Positions 10,059 to 22,657 of a DNA stretch of 64,000 nucleotides are shown here, in pieces. The translations under genes were made by a program, and so were the position numbers. The stretch spans positions 445,666-509,665 of the forward strand of contig NZ_JOFZ01000002.1 of NCBI RefSeq assembly GCF_000721265.1, read 5' to 3'. This DNA comes from Streptomyces sp. NRRL F-5126. Lineage in GTDB: Bacteria > Actinomycetota > Actinomycetes > Streptomycetales > Streptomycetaceae. The notes beneath the pieces were generated by a model, which had not been told where the DNA came from, did no database searches, and saw only the letters and a program-made list of their open reading frames with translations. How positions within the stretch are numbered: the stretch's first letter is position 1; every line of letters starts with the position of its first letter.

Positions 10059-11668
10059 CGCTTGTCTCCTGCTCCTGAAGTGCGGGATACCGGCTCGGCC
10101 CCCGCTTCGTCGTCGTCCACGTCCACCGCAGGGGGTGCGGAGCCGGCCGGCGCGGCCCGGCCGGGCCGGCGCGGTGACACCTTGCGCAGGCCACGGCGCA
10201 GCAGCGGACCGAACAGGCTCAACAGGGTGATGGCCAGGAGGATGTCGGTGATCGGGCGGTGCAGGGAGCCCCAGCCCTGCAACTGGGAGACGAGGTACAG
10301 GTTGTTCTCGACGACCTTGCCCAGGATGAAGCCGATCATCGCCGCGGGCAGGCTGTAGCCGAAGCGGGTCATGAGGTAGCCCGCCACGCCGAAGGCCACC
10401 ATGACGGTCACCTGCGCCGCCTCGTCCGACGCCGCGAAAACGCCGAGGAACCCGAGCGAGACGACGAACGGCACCAGCATCCGTCCCGGCACCCTGGCCA
10501 GGCGCGCAAGGAACGGGGCAAGGCCCAGGCCGGTAAGGCTGGCGAGCAGGGATCCGATGCCGATCACGAGCGCCATCGCCCACACGGCGTCGACGTGGTC
10601 CTTGAGCATCGTGGGCCCCGGGACGATCCCCAGGATGGTGAAACCGCTGAGCAGGACGGCCATCCCGACACCGCCGGGCACGCCCAGCGCGACGGTGGGC
10701 AGCAGCGCCCCCGCCTCCTTCGAGATCGACGAGGACTCGGGGGCGATGATGCCCTCGGGGGTGCCCTGGCCGAACCGCTCCGGGTGCTTGGACGTCTTCA
10801 TCGCCTGCCCGTAGGAGATGAAGTTGGCGGCGATGCCGCCGATGCCGGGGACGATCCCGAGGGCCGTCCCCAGGATCGCCGAGCGGATCGTCAGCCACGG
10901 GTGTTCGAGTACGTCCCGTATACCGAGAACCACCCGGTTCCCCGGGTTGCCGCCCTTGCGGATGGCTCCGCCGCCGGATTCCGACAGTGAGCGGCGGCCC
11001 GTGCCGTAGATGCGGATCATCTCGGAGAGCGCGAAGAGCCCGAGGGCCGCGGCGGTGATGTTGACCCCGTCGTACAGGGACTGCAGGCCGCCCGTGAACC
11101 GCTGTACGCCGGTGATCGGGTCGAATCCCGTGAACGACACCATGAGGCCGATGGCCCCGGACAGCAGGCCCTTGGTGACGGACGCGGCCCGCATCTGGCC
11201 GATCAGCACGATGGCGAGTATGGCCAGCGCGAGGTATTCGGACGCGTGGAAGAGCGTGGCCAGCTTGCTCATGAACGGGATGAGCACGGCGAGCAGCAGT
11301 ACGCCCACCCAGCCGCCGATGGTCGTCGCGGTGGCGGAGATGCCGAGCGCCCGCGCGGGCTGGCCTCTTCGCGTCATCGCGTACCCGTCGAACGTCGTCG
11401 CCGCCGATTCCGGGGCACCCGGCGTGTTGAACAGGATGGCGGTGACCGAGCCGCTGAAGTAGATGCCGGTGTGCGCGGCGAGCAGCAGGGCCAGCGCGGG
11501 CACGATCGGCATGCCGTAGATGAACGGCAGCAGCAGCGTCAGCAGGACGGCGCCGCCGAGTCCCGGGATGGCGCCGACCAGGGTGCCCACCAGCGTTCCC
11601 AGGAGGAGCAGGAGCAGGGTGTAGGGGTCCAGCAGGCCGGACAGCCCTGACAGCAGGCCGTGAATCAC
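10055..11668 (-). CDS. tctA: Tripartite tricarboxylate transporter large permease TctA
   Basis: The 537-residue large permease of the TctABC system, with about 12 membrane segments. Family hallmarks include VGAIPGLGGAVLLTLLLPF near residues 30-50, the internal-repeat counterpart ALGIVPGIGGIAANFISYGQA near 270, and SGSVTAILFNTPGAPESAATTFDGY. The start at 11668 begins MIHGLLSGLSGLLDP, normal for the family. It lies 40 bp after the binding-protein gene and overlaps tctB. The last 30 residues are polar and Pro/Ala-rich. Likely substrate is citrate or another organic acid; it cannot be assigned from sequence. Confidence 0.95.
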   Translation of the reverse strand: MIHGLLSGLSGLLDPYTLLLLLLGTLVGTLVGAIPGLGGAVLLTLLLPFIYGMPIVPALALLLAAHTGIYFSGSVTAILFNTPGAPESAATTFDGYAMTRRGQPARALGISATATTIGGWVGVLLLAVLIPFMSKLATLFHASEYLALAILAIVLIGQMRAASVTKGLLSGAIGLMVSFTGFDPITGVQRFTGGLQSLYDGVNITAAALGLFALSEMIRIYGTGRRSLSESGGGAIRKGGNPGNRVVLGIRDVLEHPWLTIRSAILGTALGIVPGIGGIAANFISYGQAMKTSKHPERFGQGTPEGIIAPESSSISKEAGALLPTVALGVPGGVGMAVLLSGFTILGIVPGPTMLKDHVDAVWAMALVIGIGSLLASLTGLGLAPFLARLARVPGRMLVPFVVSLGFLGVFAASDEAAQVTVMVAFGVAGYLMTRFGYSLPAAMIGFILGKVVENNLYLVSQLQGWGSLHRPITDILLAITLLSLFGPLLRRGLRKVSPRRPGRAAPAGSAPPAVDVDDDEAGAEPVSRTSGAGDKR

Positions 11669-11708
11669 GTCGTATCCTTCCGCTTCCCAGTTCGGTCCTG
11701 AGCCGGAA

Positions 11709-12767
11709 TCAGCTCGTCTTCAGCAGGCCGTCGAAGAGCGAGCCCTTGCTGAGCGCCTTGCTGACAGCTGCCGACAGGTCGCTGCTCGACTCGTAGCCCT
11801 GGTAGAGGCCGGCCTTCTTGGCGGCCTTCTGGAAGGCGGTGTCGTCCATCGACTTCTTGAACGCTGTGCGCAGCGCCTTGAGCCGGGCGGAGGGGACGCC
11901 GGGAGGCGCGAAGAACGAGTGACCGAGGTCCATGACATCGGTGAGGGCGTTCAGGGCCTGCAGGGTGTTTCCCGAGACTCCGTGCTTCTTGGCCTCCTGG
12001 ATCACGGTGGGCACCTTCGGCAGCTTGCTGAACGGTGTGGCCGAGACCACCACCACGCTGGTGGCGGAGTTCGGGATCGAGGCGATGTCCGAGGAGGAGA
12101 GGGAGGCGGATGTGCCTTCGCCGCTCGTGAAGGCCGCCTTCTCGGCGCTGCTGCCCGAGAACGCGGCAACCATCTTGAACGGCACCTTGAAGGCGTTGTA
12201 GATGATGACCGCGGCGTTGTAGTCGGAGCTGCCCTTGCCCGTCGCCAGGGCCGAGACCTTGCTCTTGCTGCCCACGAGCTTGTCGAAGGTCTTGTAGGGC
12301 CCCGAGGTATGGGTGGCGATGATGTGGGGATCGTCGTCGGGACGGCCGATCCAGTTGACCTTCCTCATGTCCAGGTTGAACCCGGAGGCGTGGTCGATCT
12401 GGTCGAAGACGTCGCCGCCGGCGTTCGTGTCGCCGATGGTCAGCCCGTCCGCGGGCGCGTGGTAGATCGCCTGGGTGCCCACAAGACCGCCGCCGCCCGG
12501 GGTGTTGACGATCTTCACGCTGCCGGCCCCGGTGTACTTCTGCATGTACGGCGCTATGACGCGCGCCCACTGGTCGTAGCCGCCGCCCGGCCCGTAGGGG
12601 ACCTCGATCGTGAGCGTCTTGCCCGAGTAGAAGGAGCTGCCTCCACCGCCCGAAGCGGACGAACTGCTGCCTTTGGGGTGGCAACCGGTGAGCACGGTCA
12701 CCGCGACCGCTCCGGCCACGGCACAGGTGGTGACGCGCAGAGCGTCGTTGAAGGTGTGGAACAGCAT
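11709..12767 (-). CDS. tctC: Tripartite tricarboxylate transporter binding protein TctC (Bug family), lipoprotein
   Basis: Extracytoplasmic solute-binding protein of the TctABC transporter, 352 residues. The N-terminus has a hydrophobic segment ending in lipobox LTGC at about residues 26-29, then a Ser/Gly linker, so a lipid-anchored protein is expected. The Bug fold is seen in LTIEVPYGPGGGYDQWARVIAPYM, the G-rich NTPGGGGLVGTQAIYHAPADGLTIGDTN and the C-terminal FFAPPGVPSARLKALRTAF. It is the first gene of the minus-strand tctC-tctA-tctB unit, unlike the tctD-tctE two-component arrangement of enteric bacteria. No regulator gene is adjacent except a divergent GNAT gene. Confidence 0.93.
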   Translation of the reverse strand: MLFHTFNDALRVTTCAVAGAVAVTVLTGCHPKGSSSSASGGGGSSFYSGKTLTIEVPYGPGGGYDQWARVIAPYMQKYTGAGSVKIVNTPGGGGLVGTQAIYHAPADGLTIGDTNAGGDVFDQIDHASGFNLDMRKVNWIGRPDDDPHIIATHTSGPYKTFDKLVGSKSKVSALATGKGSSDYNAAVIIYNAFKVPFKMVAAFSGSSAEKAAFTSGEGTSASLSSSDIASIPNSATSVVVVSATPFSKLPKVPTVIQEAKKHGVSGNTLQALNALTDVMDLGHSFFAPPGVPSARLKALRTAFKKSMDDTAFQKAAKKAGLYQGYESSSDLSAAVSKALSKGSLFDGLLKTS

Positions 12768-12912
12768 CGTCGGGTCCTCACGGGGATCGGGTGGGATGTG
12801 CCGACAGTATTACCATTAGGCCTTTAGGTGGGGAAGGGTTCGTACGCAAACCGGTTGAGAAAGTGGACAACGGCGGATAAACAGGCTGTTCCGACGTCAG
12901 CGCTGAGGAGAC

Positions 12913-13929
12913 ATGACCGAACACACCGCACCACCCGTCCCGTCCGTCCCCTCCGCCTCGTTGATCCCGGCCGGGGTCATGCTCAGGCCGCTGGCCGACG
13001 AGAGTGAACTGCCGCTCTTCACGTCCCTGCCCTACGTGCTCGACGAGGAGCTCGCGGGCGACCTCGACGCGGGACGCCGGCACACGTCATGGCTGTGGAT
13101 GGCGCTGCACGACGGCCGCGTCGTGGCGCGCGCCGGGTGGTGGGCGCGGCAGCGTGGGGACGGCCCGATGCTGCTCGACGTCTTCGACATCGACGCGGAC
13201 ACCGGTGCTGACAACGGCGCCGGCACCGGTCCTGGCATCGGCGCCGCGCTCCTGGAGGCGGCGATGGCGCAGCTGTTCCCCGACGGCCGGCCGCGCCCGG
13301 ACTACGGCAGGTACCTCACGCCCGGCTGGCACGAGGACCGCGAGGAGGCGCGCGCCGTCGCCGTACGGACCGAGGCCCTGGCAAGGACCGGCGCGCGGCC
13401 GCTGGTGGAGCGGCTGCGCCTGGAGTGGGTCCCGGCCGCCGAGGTGCCCGCCGCGTCGGCGCGCCTGCGCTTCCGCGAAGTCGCCTGCCGGGCAGAGCTG
13501 GTGGAGCTGATGACGTCCGTCCTGGACGGCACCTTGGACGCGCACAGCAGGCGGGACCTCGCCGCGATGTCCGCGGAGCGGTGCGCGCGCGAGCAGTACG
13601 ACGGGGAACTGGCGCGCTACCGCAGCCCGCGGCAGTGGTGGCGCGTGGCGACGCTCCCCACCGGGGAGCCCGTGGGCTTCGTCGTCCCGGCGCGCAACGC
13701 CTACGGGCCGATCATCGCCTACCTCGGCGTCCTCCCGGCCCACCGCGGGCGTGGTTACGCGGACGACGTGCTCGCCGAGGGCACCCGCGTGCTGGCCGCC
13801 TCGGGCGCACGCCGTGTCAGGGCCTCTACGGACGTGGCGAACGCCCCGATGGCGGCCGCGTTCGCGCGGGCGGGCTACGAGACGTTCCAGCGGGAGCTCA
13901 CCATGGAGTGGGCGCAGGGGGCCGAATAG
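12913..13929 (+). CDS. GNAT family N-acetyltransferase
   Basis: A 338-residue protein whose C-terminal third is a clear GNAT acetyl-CoA-binding domain: AYLGVLPAHRGRGYADDVLAEGTRVLAASGARRVRASTD, with the R/Q-x-x-G-x-G/A loop, then NAPMAAAFARAGYETFQRELTM. The N-terminal half has a weaker GNAT-like strand order (MLRPLADESELPLF, VVARAGWWARQ), so it may be a tandem GNAT. Acceptor substrate unknown. The gene ends 34 bp before the folD riboswitch and diverges from tctC. Confidence 0.85.
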   Translation: MTEHTAPPVPSVPSASLIPAGVMLRPLADESELPLFTSLPYVLDEELAGDLDAGRRHTSWLWMALHDGRVVARAGWWARQRGDGPMLLDVFDIDADTGADNGAGTGPGIGAALLEAAMAQLFPDGRPRPDYGRYLTPGWHEDREEARAVAVRTEALARTGARPLVERLRLEWVPAAEVPAASARLRFREVACRAELVELMTSVLDGTLDAHSRRDLAAMSAERCAREQYDGELARYRSPRQWWRVATLPTGEPVGFVVPARNAYGPIIAYLGVLPAHRGRGYADDVLAEGTRVLAASGARRVRASTDVANAPMAAAFARAGYETFQRELTMEWAQGAE

Positions 13930-13963
13930 GCGCTCCGTGCCCCGCCGGACGCGTACCATCGGT

Positions 13964-14044
13964 GCCGGGCCGTGACTGGCGCTGAGGTGGGCCACCACCG
14001 GGGAGCGGCCCGGCACCCGCTGCCACTGCCGTGCGCCTGGGCGA
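13964..14044 (+). promoter_or_regulatory. ZTP (pfl) riboswitch upstream of folD
   Basis: The sequence matches the ZTP/ZMP riboswitch consensus. An 8-bp P1 pairs 13964-13971 with 14007-14014 (GCCGGGCC/GGCCCGGC). P1 is followed by the conserved core GTGACTGGCG, then a P2 hairpin (13986-13990 with 13995-13999), then GGGGAGCG. After a short linker comes the 3' pseudoknot element CCGTGCGCCTGGGC (14029-14042). Known members sense the folate-stress purine intermediate ZTP and turn on one-carbon genes, which fits the folD start 33 nt downstream. The expression platform is short; ribosome-site sequestration seems more likely than termination because no T tract is seen. Confidence 0.88.
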
Positions 14045-14076
14045 CTTCCGCGTTCGTGGACCCAGGAGGAGCCCGC

Positions 14077-14964
14077 ATGACGCAGTCAGACACCGACCCC
14101 ACCTCCCGCACCGCCCGCCTCATGGACGGCAGGGCACTCGCCCGCCGCATCGTCGACGAGGCCGCCGCCACCGCCGCGGACATCACGTCACGCACCGGCG
14201 CGGCGCCCTGTCTCGCCACCGTCCTCGTCGGCGACGACCCGGCGTCCGTCACGTACGTCCGCATGAAGCGCGAGCGCTGCGCCCGCGCGGGCATCGAGTC
14301 GCGCCACGTTGCGCTGCCCGCCTCCGTCACCACCGCGGAGCTGGTCGACACCGTCACCGGCCTGTCCGAGGACCCGTCGGTCCACGGCATCCTGCTCCAG
14401 CACCCGATGGGCCGCCACATCGACGAGCGCGCCGCCTTCGAGGCCATCGCGCCCGGCAAGGACGTCGACGGCGTCACCACGCACGCCTTCGCCGCGATGG
14501 CCTTCGGCCTGCCCGGCTTCGTCTCCTGCACACCGGGCGGCATCATCCGCCTGCTCGACGCATACGACGTCGACCTCGCGGGCAGGCACGCCGTCGTCGT
14601 GGGCCGCAGCGCCATCCTCGGCAAGCCGGCCGGCATGCTCCTGCTCGGCCGGGACGCCACCGTCACCTACTGCCACTCCCGCACGCGGGACCTCGCGGCG
14701 CGGGTGCGGGAGGCGGACGTCCTGGTCGCGGCGGTCGGCAGGCCGCGCTTCATCGGCGGGGACGCGATCAAGCCGGGCGCCGTCGTCATCGACGCCGGCT
14801 ACAACGCGGGCAACGTCGGGGACGTCGACTTCGAGACGGCCCGGCGGCGCGCGAGCCTGATCACGCCGGTGCCCGGCGGCGTGGGCCCGATGACGATCGC
14901 GGTCCTCCTGTCCCAGACGGTGCGGGCGGCGGCCCGTCAGCCGGCGACGATCTCCGTGTCGTAG
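14077..14964 (+). CDS. folD: Bifunctional methylenetetrahydrofolate dehydrogenase/cyclohydrolase FolD
   Basis: A 295-residue cytoplasmic enzyme that interconverts 5,10-methylene-, methenyl- and 10-formyl-tetrahydrofolate with NADP. The catalytic Tyr/Lys motif is YVRMK, the DG motif is PGKDVDG, and the nucleotide site reads VVGRSAILGKPAGMLLL. The signature TPVPGGVGPMT is near the C-terminus. The usual QLPLP strand is QHPMG here, keeping the key Gln but losing the Leu-Pro pair. ATG 14077 is preceded by AGGAGG at 14064-14069. An upstream in-frame GTG (13972) is inside the riboswitch core and is rejected. Its 3' end overlaps the converging DUF427 gene by 28 bp. It may be a second folD copy, because the housekeeping folD I recall in S. 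coelicolor lies elsewhere. Confidence 0.95.
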   Translation: MTQSDTDPTSRTARLMDGRALARRIVDEAAATAADITSRTGAAPCLATVLVGDDPASVTYVRMKRERCARAGIESRHVALPASVTTAELVDTVTGLSEDPSVHGILLQHPMGRHIDERAAFEAIAPGKDVDGVTTHAFAAMAFGLPGFVSCTPGGIIRLLDAYDVDLAGRHAVVVGRSAILGKPAGMLLLGRDATVTYCHSRTRDLAARVREADVLVAAVGRPRFIGGDAIKPGAVVIDAGYNAGNVGDVDFETARRRASLITPVPGGVGPMTIAVLLSQTVRAAARQPATISVS

Positions 14965-15266
14965 AAGCAGAAGTGGCCCTTGATCGCCTCCACCGCCTCC
15001 TTCGGCTCCTCGTACGCCCAGACCAGGTCCGCCGCGTCCGGCAGCGACCAGTAGGAGGCGTCGCCCTTGAACGGGCAGTGCGTCGTCGTGTCCGACGGCG
15101 TCAGCAACTCCACCCTGACGTCCTCGGGCGCCAGGTAGTAGCGCACGGGACAGCCCGTCTCGTGCAGGGCAAGCGGGTTGTGGCTGTCGGCGAGCACCTG
15201 CCCGTCGCGCTCCACCCGTACGTGCTGCGTGCTCGGTTCGACGGTGATCGTGTGTCCAGCGGCCAT
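14937..15266 (-). CDS. DUF427 domain protein
   Basis: A 109-residue protein made of one DUF427 beta-barrel-like domain: a VRVERDGQVLADSHNPLAL strand pair, PVRYYLAPEDVRVELL, the family core HCPFKGDASYWSLP and the end VEAIKGHFCFYD. Members are common in actinobacteria and fungi; their function is unknown. It converges on folD, sharing 28 bp at the 3' ends. Confidence 0.88.
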   Translation of the reverse strand: MAAGHTITVEPSTQHVRVERDGQVLADSHNPLALHETGCPVRYYLAPEDVRVELLTPSDTTTHCPFKGDASYWSLPDAADLVWAYEEPKEAVEAIKGHFCFYDTEIVAG

Positions 15267-15391
15267 GGTCGTGGCGTCCCTTCGCGATGCGCGCGCGTGA
15301 AAGTCGTGCCTTCCTTCCCTGTACAGCGTCGCGCGGGCCGTTCCTCTTCCCCGCCCGCCGCACCGGATCGGCCGCTGATTAACGTGGCCCC

Positions 15392-15931
15392 ATGAACATC
15401 TGCGTCTTCCTCTCCGCCGCCGAGCTCGACGAGCGCTACACGCGCCCCGCCCGCGAATTCGCCGAGCTGATCGGCCGGGGCGGCCACACCCTCGTGTGGG
15501 GCGGCTCCGACGTCGGGCTGATGAAGGTGGTCGCGGACGGCGTCGCAGAGACCGGCGGCCGGCTCGTCGGCGTCTCCGTCGACTTCCTCTCGGCCGCCGC
15601 GCGCGCCGAGGCGCACGAGATGGTCGTGGCGAGCGACCTCGCCGAGCGCAAGGCGCTGCTGCTCGCGAAGTCCGACGCCGTCGTGGTGATGGTCGGCGGC
15701 ACCGGCACGCTCGACGAGGCGACCGAGATCCTGGAGCTGAAGAAGCACGGCAAGCACGTGAAGCCGGTGGTACTGCTGAACACCGCCGGGTTCTACGACG
15801 GGCTCAAGCAGCAGTTCCTGCGCATGGAGGAGGAGGGCTTCCTCCCCGTCCCCCTCAGCGACCTGGTGTTCTTCGCGGAGGACGGCGTCGCCGCCCTCGC
15901 GTTCCTCGAGGAGTCCATGGGCGTGCGCTGA
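15392..15931 (+). CDS. LOG family protein (cytokinin-phosphoribohydrolase-like)
   Basis: A 179-residue Rossmann-type protein of the LOG/lysine-decarboxylase-like family. It opens NICVFLSAA, has the GHTLVWGGSDVGLMKVVADGV segment, and a variant of the family PGGxGTxxE motif as VGGTGTLDEATEI, retaining the Gly, Thr and Glu. Characterised relatives release ribose 5-phosphate from adenosine or cytokinin monophosphates; older lysine-decarboxylase labels are unreliable. It is first in a run of same-direction genes leading to ligA. Confidence 0.85.
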   Translation: MNICVFLSAAELDERYTRPAREFAELIGRGGHTLVWGGSDVGLMKVVADGVAETGGRLVGVSVDFLSAAARAEAHEMVVASDLAERKALLLAKSDAVVVMVGGTGTLDEATEILELKKHGKHVKPVVLLNTAGFYDGLKQQFLRMEEEGFLPVPLSDLVFFAEDGVAALAFLEESMGVR

Positions 15932-15987
15932 GTGGTGCTCGTGGTGCTCGTGTGCCGCGGTCAGGCGCGTGATGCGACGATGACCGC

Positions 15988-16673
15988 ATGGCAACACACC
16001 TGATCACCGGCGCCGGCTCCGGCATCGGCGCCGCCGTTGCGCGCCGCCTGCACGAGCGCGGCGACGACCTGCTGCTCCTCGCCCGTGACGCCGGCCGCGC
16101 CAAGGAGATCGCGGCGGGTCTGCCCGGCGCCCGCACCCTCGTGGGCGATCTCGCGGCCCCCGACCGGCTCTCCTGGGCGCTGTCCCACCAGACGCTGCCC
16201 GACCGCCTCGACTCCGTCCTGCACATCGCGGGCGTCGTCGACCTCGGGCCCGTCGCCGAGCTGTCCGTCAAGACGTGGCGCGCACAGCTCGACGTGAACC
16301 TGCTTGCGCCCGCCGAGCTGACCCGGCTGCTGCTGCCGCAGCTGCGCGCCGCCAAGGGGCAGGCGATCTTCGTCAACTCGGGCGCCGGGCTGTCCGCGAA
16401 CGCCGAGTGGGGCGCGTACGCCGCGTCCAAGCACGGCCTCAAGGCGCTGGCGGACGCCCTGCGTGCGGAGGAGAGCGCGAACGGCGTGCGCGTGACGACG
16501 GTCTACCCCGGGCGCACGGCGAGCCCCATGCAGGAGAAGGTGCACCGGCAGGAGGGCAAGGCGTACGACGCCGCTCTGCTGATCGACCCCGAGTCCGTCG
16601 CCACGGCGATCCTGTCCGCGCTCGACCTGCCGCGCGACGCGCGCATCGACGACATGACCGTGCGGCCGGGCCG

Positions 16674-16677
<4 letters not shown>
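15988..16677 (+). CDS. Short-chain dehydrogenase/reductase
   Basis: Classical SDR of 229 residues. The dinucleotide motif TGAGSGIG is near residue 7, the NNAG position reads HIAG, and the catalytic residues are in NSGAGLSANAEWGAYAASKHGLKALADAL (Ser, then Tyr-x-x-x-Lys). The tail PGRTASPMQEKVHRQEGKAY is common in this subfamily. Substrate unknown. The stop overlaps the next GTG (GTGA, 16674-16677), suggesting coupling to the MetE-like gene. Confidence 0.9.
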
Positions 16678-19966
<3,289 letters not shown>

Positions 19967-20210
19967 GGCAGGCGGAGCGCGACGCGCAAGGGCGGGGCAA
20001 AGCTCACCCGTTCGGCGCATAACGGCCCGATAGGGACTGCGAGGTCGCATTCGGGCAACAGCCTCCGAGCGCTGCCCACCCGGGCGTTCGGCGGCCTACT
20101 GTTGGGGGGTGCGCCTGTCGTGCACGGCTGCGTGGAGTCGGACGAGTCGTGATGGCATGACAACGTGCCATCGCGTGGCATCGGCTCAGCCGGCTGTGAG
20201 AGGGACGGGA

Positions 20211-22331
20211 ATGAAACCGACGGAGAGCGCCGCCCTTGTCCCACCCGCGCGCGCCCGCGCCGGGCTCGCGGGCTTCGTCGACGTGGTGGCCAGGTTCCCC
20301 GGCATCGTTGTCGCGCTGGCCGCGGCCGTGCTGCTGACCGGCCTCGTCGTCGGGGCGGGCGAGGGCCACGCGCTGTTCCCGGGCTCCACGGCGGGCTGGG
20401 CGCTCGCCGTCCTCACAGGCGCCATCGTCGGGCACCTCGTCGCGCTGGGCAGGGACCGCTGGTTCGGCGGCACGGGCTCGGGCGCCGCCCTCACCCTCGC
20501 CGTCCTGCTCCTGTACGGCTGGGTGCCCGCGGGGCTCGTCAGCCTGGCGGTCGTGGTCGTCGTCGGCGTCGCACGCAGGCACAGCTGGCGGGGCAGCGCC
20601 CTGCACGGCGCGTGCGACGTGCTCGGCATCGGCGCCGCGGCCCTCGTCCTCGCCGCGTTCGGCGACGTGCCGAGCGTCGCCCGGCCCTGGCAGCCGCTGG
20701 ACTGGGACGTCGCCAGCGTGCCCGGCATCGTGCTCGCCGCCGCGGTCTACCTGGCGGTGTCCCGGCTGCTGCTGTCCTCCGTGTTCGCGCCGCAGGGCAG
20801 CGCCAGGCCCGCGCTCGACCGCGCGTCCCTCGTGCGCCAGGGCCTCGTCGCGGCCGCTCTGCTCGGCATCGCCCCGCTGATCTGCGTGGTCGCGGCATCC
20901 CGGCCGGTGCTGCTGCCGCTGTTCGCCATCCCGCTGATAGCCCTCGACTCGACGCTGTGGATCGCCAGGGCACGCGCCGAGGAGCAGCTGAGGGACCCGC
21001 TGACCGGGCTGCCGAACCGCCAGTGGCTCCTGGAGCGCACATGGACGGCGCTCGAGCACGCGGGCTCCGTGGACGCGCGCTCGGCGCTCGTCCTCATCGA
21101 CCTCGACCGGTTCCGCTCCGTCAACGACACGCTCGGCCACCTCGCCGGGGACCGCCTGCTGCTCCAGATAGCCGACCGGCTCCGGGTGGCGCTGCCGCGC
21201 GGGGCCGAGGCGGCGCGGCTCGGCGGCGACGAGTTCGCGGTGCTGCTGCCGACGTGCGACTCCACGACCAGCGCCCAGCGGGTCGCCCGCCACCTGGTTG
21301 CCGAGCTCTCCTCACCGCTCGACCTCGACGGTCTCACGCTCGTACTGGAGGCCAGCGCGGGTGTCGCCGTCTTCCCCGAGCACGCCCTGGACGCCGAGGG
21401 GCTGCTGCGCCGGGCCGACGTGGCGATGTACCAGGCGAAGCGCGACCGTACGGGCGTCGAGGTCTACGAGTCGAAGCGCGACTCGAACACGCCGGACAGA
21501 CTCGGCCTGCTCGGCGACCTCAGACGCGCGCTCGACGCCGGCGAGGTCGAACTGCACTACCAGCCCAAGGTCCGCTTCGACGGGCACGTGGCGGGCCTGG
21601 AGGCGCTGGTGCGCTGGGTGCACCCGGACCGCGGGCGCGTCCCGCCCGACGAGTTCATCGCCATCGCCGAATCGTCCGGCCTCATGCCGCATCTGACGGA
21701 GTACGTACTGGAGACGGCGCTCGCGCAGGTCGCGCGGTGGCGGGCGCACGGCCTGATGGTGCCGGTCGCGGTCAACGTCTCGCCGCGCGACGTCCACACC
21801 CCCGGGTTCGCGGGCGCCGTCGCCGCGCGCCTCGCGCGCCACGGCGTGCCGCCGGAGGCGCTCCAGCTCGAGATCACGGAGCACGTGCTGCTCGAGGACC
21901 CGCAGCGTGCCGCCGACACCCTCGCGGGACTCACCGCGCACGGCGTGAAGATGTCCCTCGACGATTTCGGCACGGGCTACTCGTCCCTGGTCCACCTGCG
22001 CAGGCTGCCGGTCAGCGAGCTCAAGATCGACCGCTCGTTCGTCGCCAAGTCCGCCGTCGACACGGAAGACGGCGAGATCGTCCGCTGCACCGTCGACCTG
22101 GCCCACTCGCTCGGGCTCGTGGTCATCGCGGAGGGCGTCGAGGACGACGAGACATGGGAGCGCCTGCGCGACCTCGGGTGCGACGCCGTCCAGGGCTGGC
22201 TGGTCGCCGCGGCGATGCCGCCCGAGGAGACGACGGCGTGGCTGCGGGCACGTGGTGAGCGCGGCTGGCACCGTCCGGCGGCCATCGAAGCACCGGCACG
22301 GCAGGATGAGCCGGGCCACGCGGTGAAGTGA
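20211..22331 (+). CDS. rmdB: Membrane GGDEF-EAL protein, RmdB-like c-di-GMP enzyme
   Basis: A 706-residue membrane protein with about seven N-terminal hydrophobic segments (to about residue 250), then a GGDEF domain (GGDEF intact at 338-342) and an EAL domain (EAL at 464-466, DDFGTGYSSL, and VIAEGVE). The GGDEF domain lacks the RxxD inhibitory site at the usual spacing (PRGAEAARL instead). All main EAL catalytic motifs are kept, so phosphodiesterase activity is expected; whether the GGDEF half makes c-di-GMP is open. The position beside ligA matches S. coelicolor RmdB, which I recall as a phosphodiesterase affecting development. ATG 20211 follows a GAGAGGGA ribosome site. Confidence 0.9.
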   Translation: MKPTESAALVPPARARAGLAGFVDVVARFPGIVVALAAAVLLTGLVVGAGEGHALFPGSTAGWALAVLTGAIVGHLVALGRDRWFGGTGSGAALTLAVLLLYGWVPAGLVSLAVVVVVGVARRHSWRGSALHGACDVLGIGAAALVLAAFGDVPSVARPWQPLDWDVASVPGIVLAAAVYLAVSRLLLSSVFAPQGSARPALDRASLVRQGLVAAALLGIAPLICVVAASRPVLLPLFAIPLIALDSTLWIARARAEEQLRDPLTGLPNRQWLLERTWTALEHAGSVDARSALVLIDLDRFRSVNDTLGHLAGDRLLLQIADRLRVALPRGAEAARLGGDEFAVLLPTCDSTTSAQRVARHLVAELSSPLDLDGLTLVLEASAGVAVFPEHALDAEGLLRRADVAMYQAKRDRTGVEVYESKRDSNTPDRLGLLGDLRRALDAGEVELHYQPKVRFDGHVAGLEALVRWVHPDRGRVPPDEFIAIAESSGLMPHLTEYVLETALAQVARWRAHGLMVPVAVNVSPRDVHTPGFAGAVAARLARHGVPPEALQLEITEHVLLEDPQRAADTLAGLTAHGVKMSLDDFGTGYSSLVHLRRLPVSELKIDRSFVAKSAVDTEDGEIVRCTVDLAHSLGLVVIAEGVEDDETWERLRDLGCDAVQGWLVAAAMPPEETTAWLRARGERGWHRPAAIEAPARQDEPGHAVK

Positions 22332-22470
22332 CGCCCACGACCTGACCGCTCGGTCGGCGCCGCCGCGCGCGGGACCGCGCCGTCCCCGCCGCCGCGGGCA
22401 GCGCCTCGCCGACGCGCCGTGCGCCGCCCGCACAGGCCTCGCGCCGGACCGCGCCGTCCGAGCATCACGT

Positions 22471-22560
22471 CTGCCCCGGCCGTCCGCGCTGCCCCTTCCG
22501 CCTCGCACCGCCGCCTGCCGCCCCCGCACCAGGTGCACCCCTCGCGCCGGTCTGGGTCAC
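22471..22560 (+). repeat. Direct repeat, copy A
   Basis: First of two about 90-bp near-identical copies 187 bp apart. It starts CTGCCCCGGCCGTCCG and contains CGCACCAGGTGCACCCCTCG, ending CTGGGTCAC. The sequences after both copies are also loosely alike (ACCGGGCG, CGCGCTGCCT), so a degenerate 187-bp unit may have been duplicated. Confidence 0.85.
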
Positions 22561-22657
22561 TCGCGTTGCCGCGCACGGCGCTTACCGGGCGCCGTCCGCA
22601 GACGCCGGTGCCGTTCGCGCTGCCTCGCGGCGGGCCGTGCCGTCTGGACCGTCACTT

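Noticed and set aside
13972..14076. Longer FolD starting at GTG 13972
   Set aside because: The GTG is part of the invariant GTGACTGGCG core of the ZTP riboswitch, and the added residues are not FolD-like; ATG 14077 has AGGAGG.
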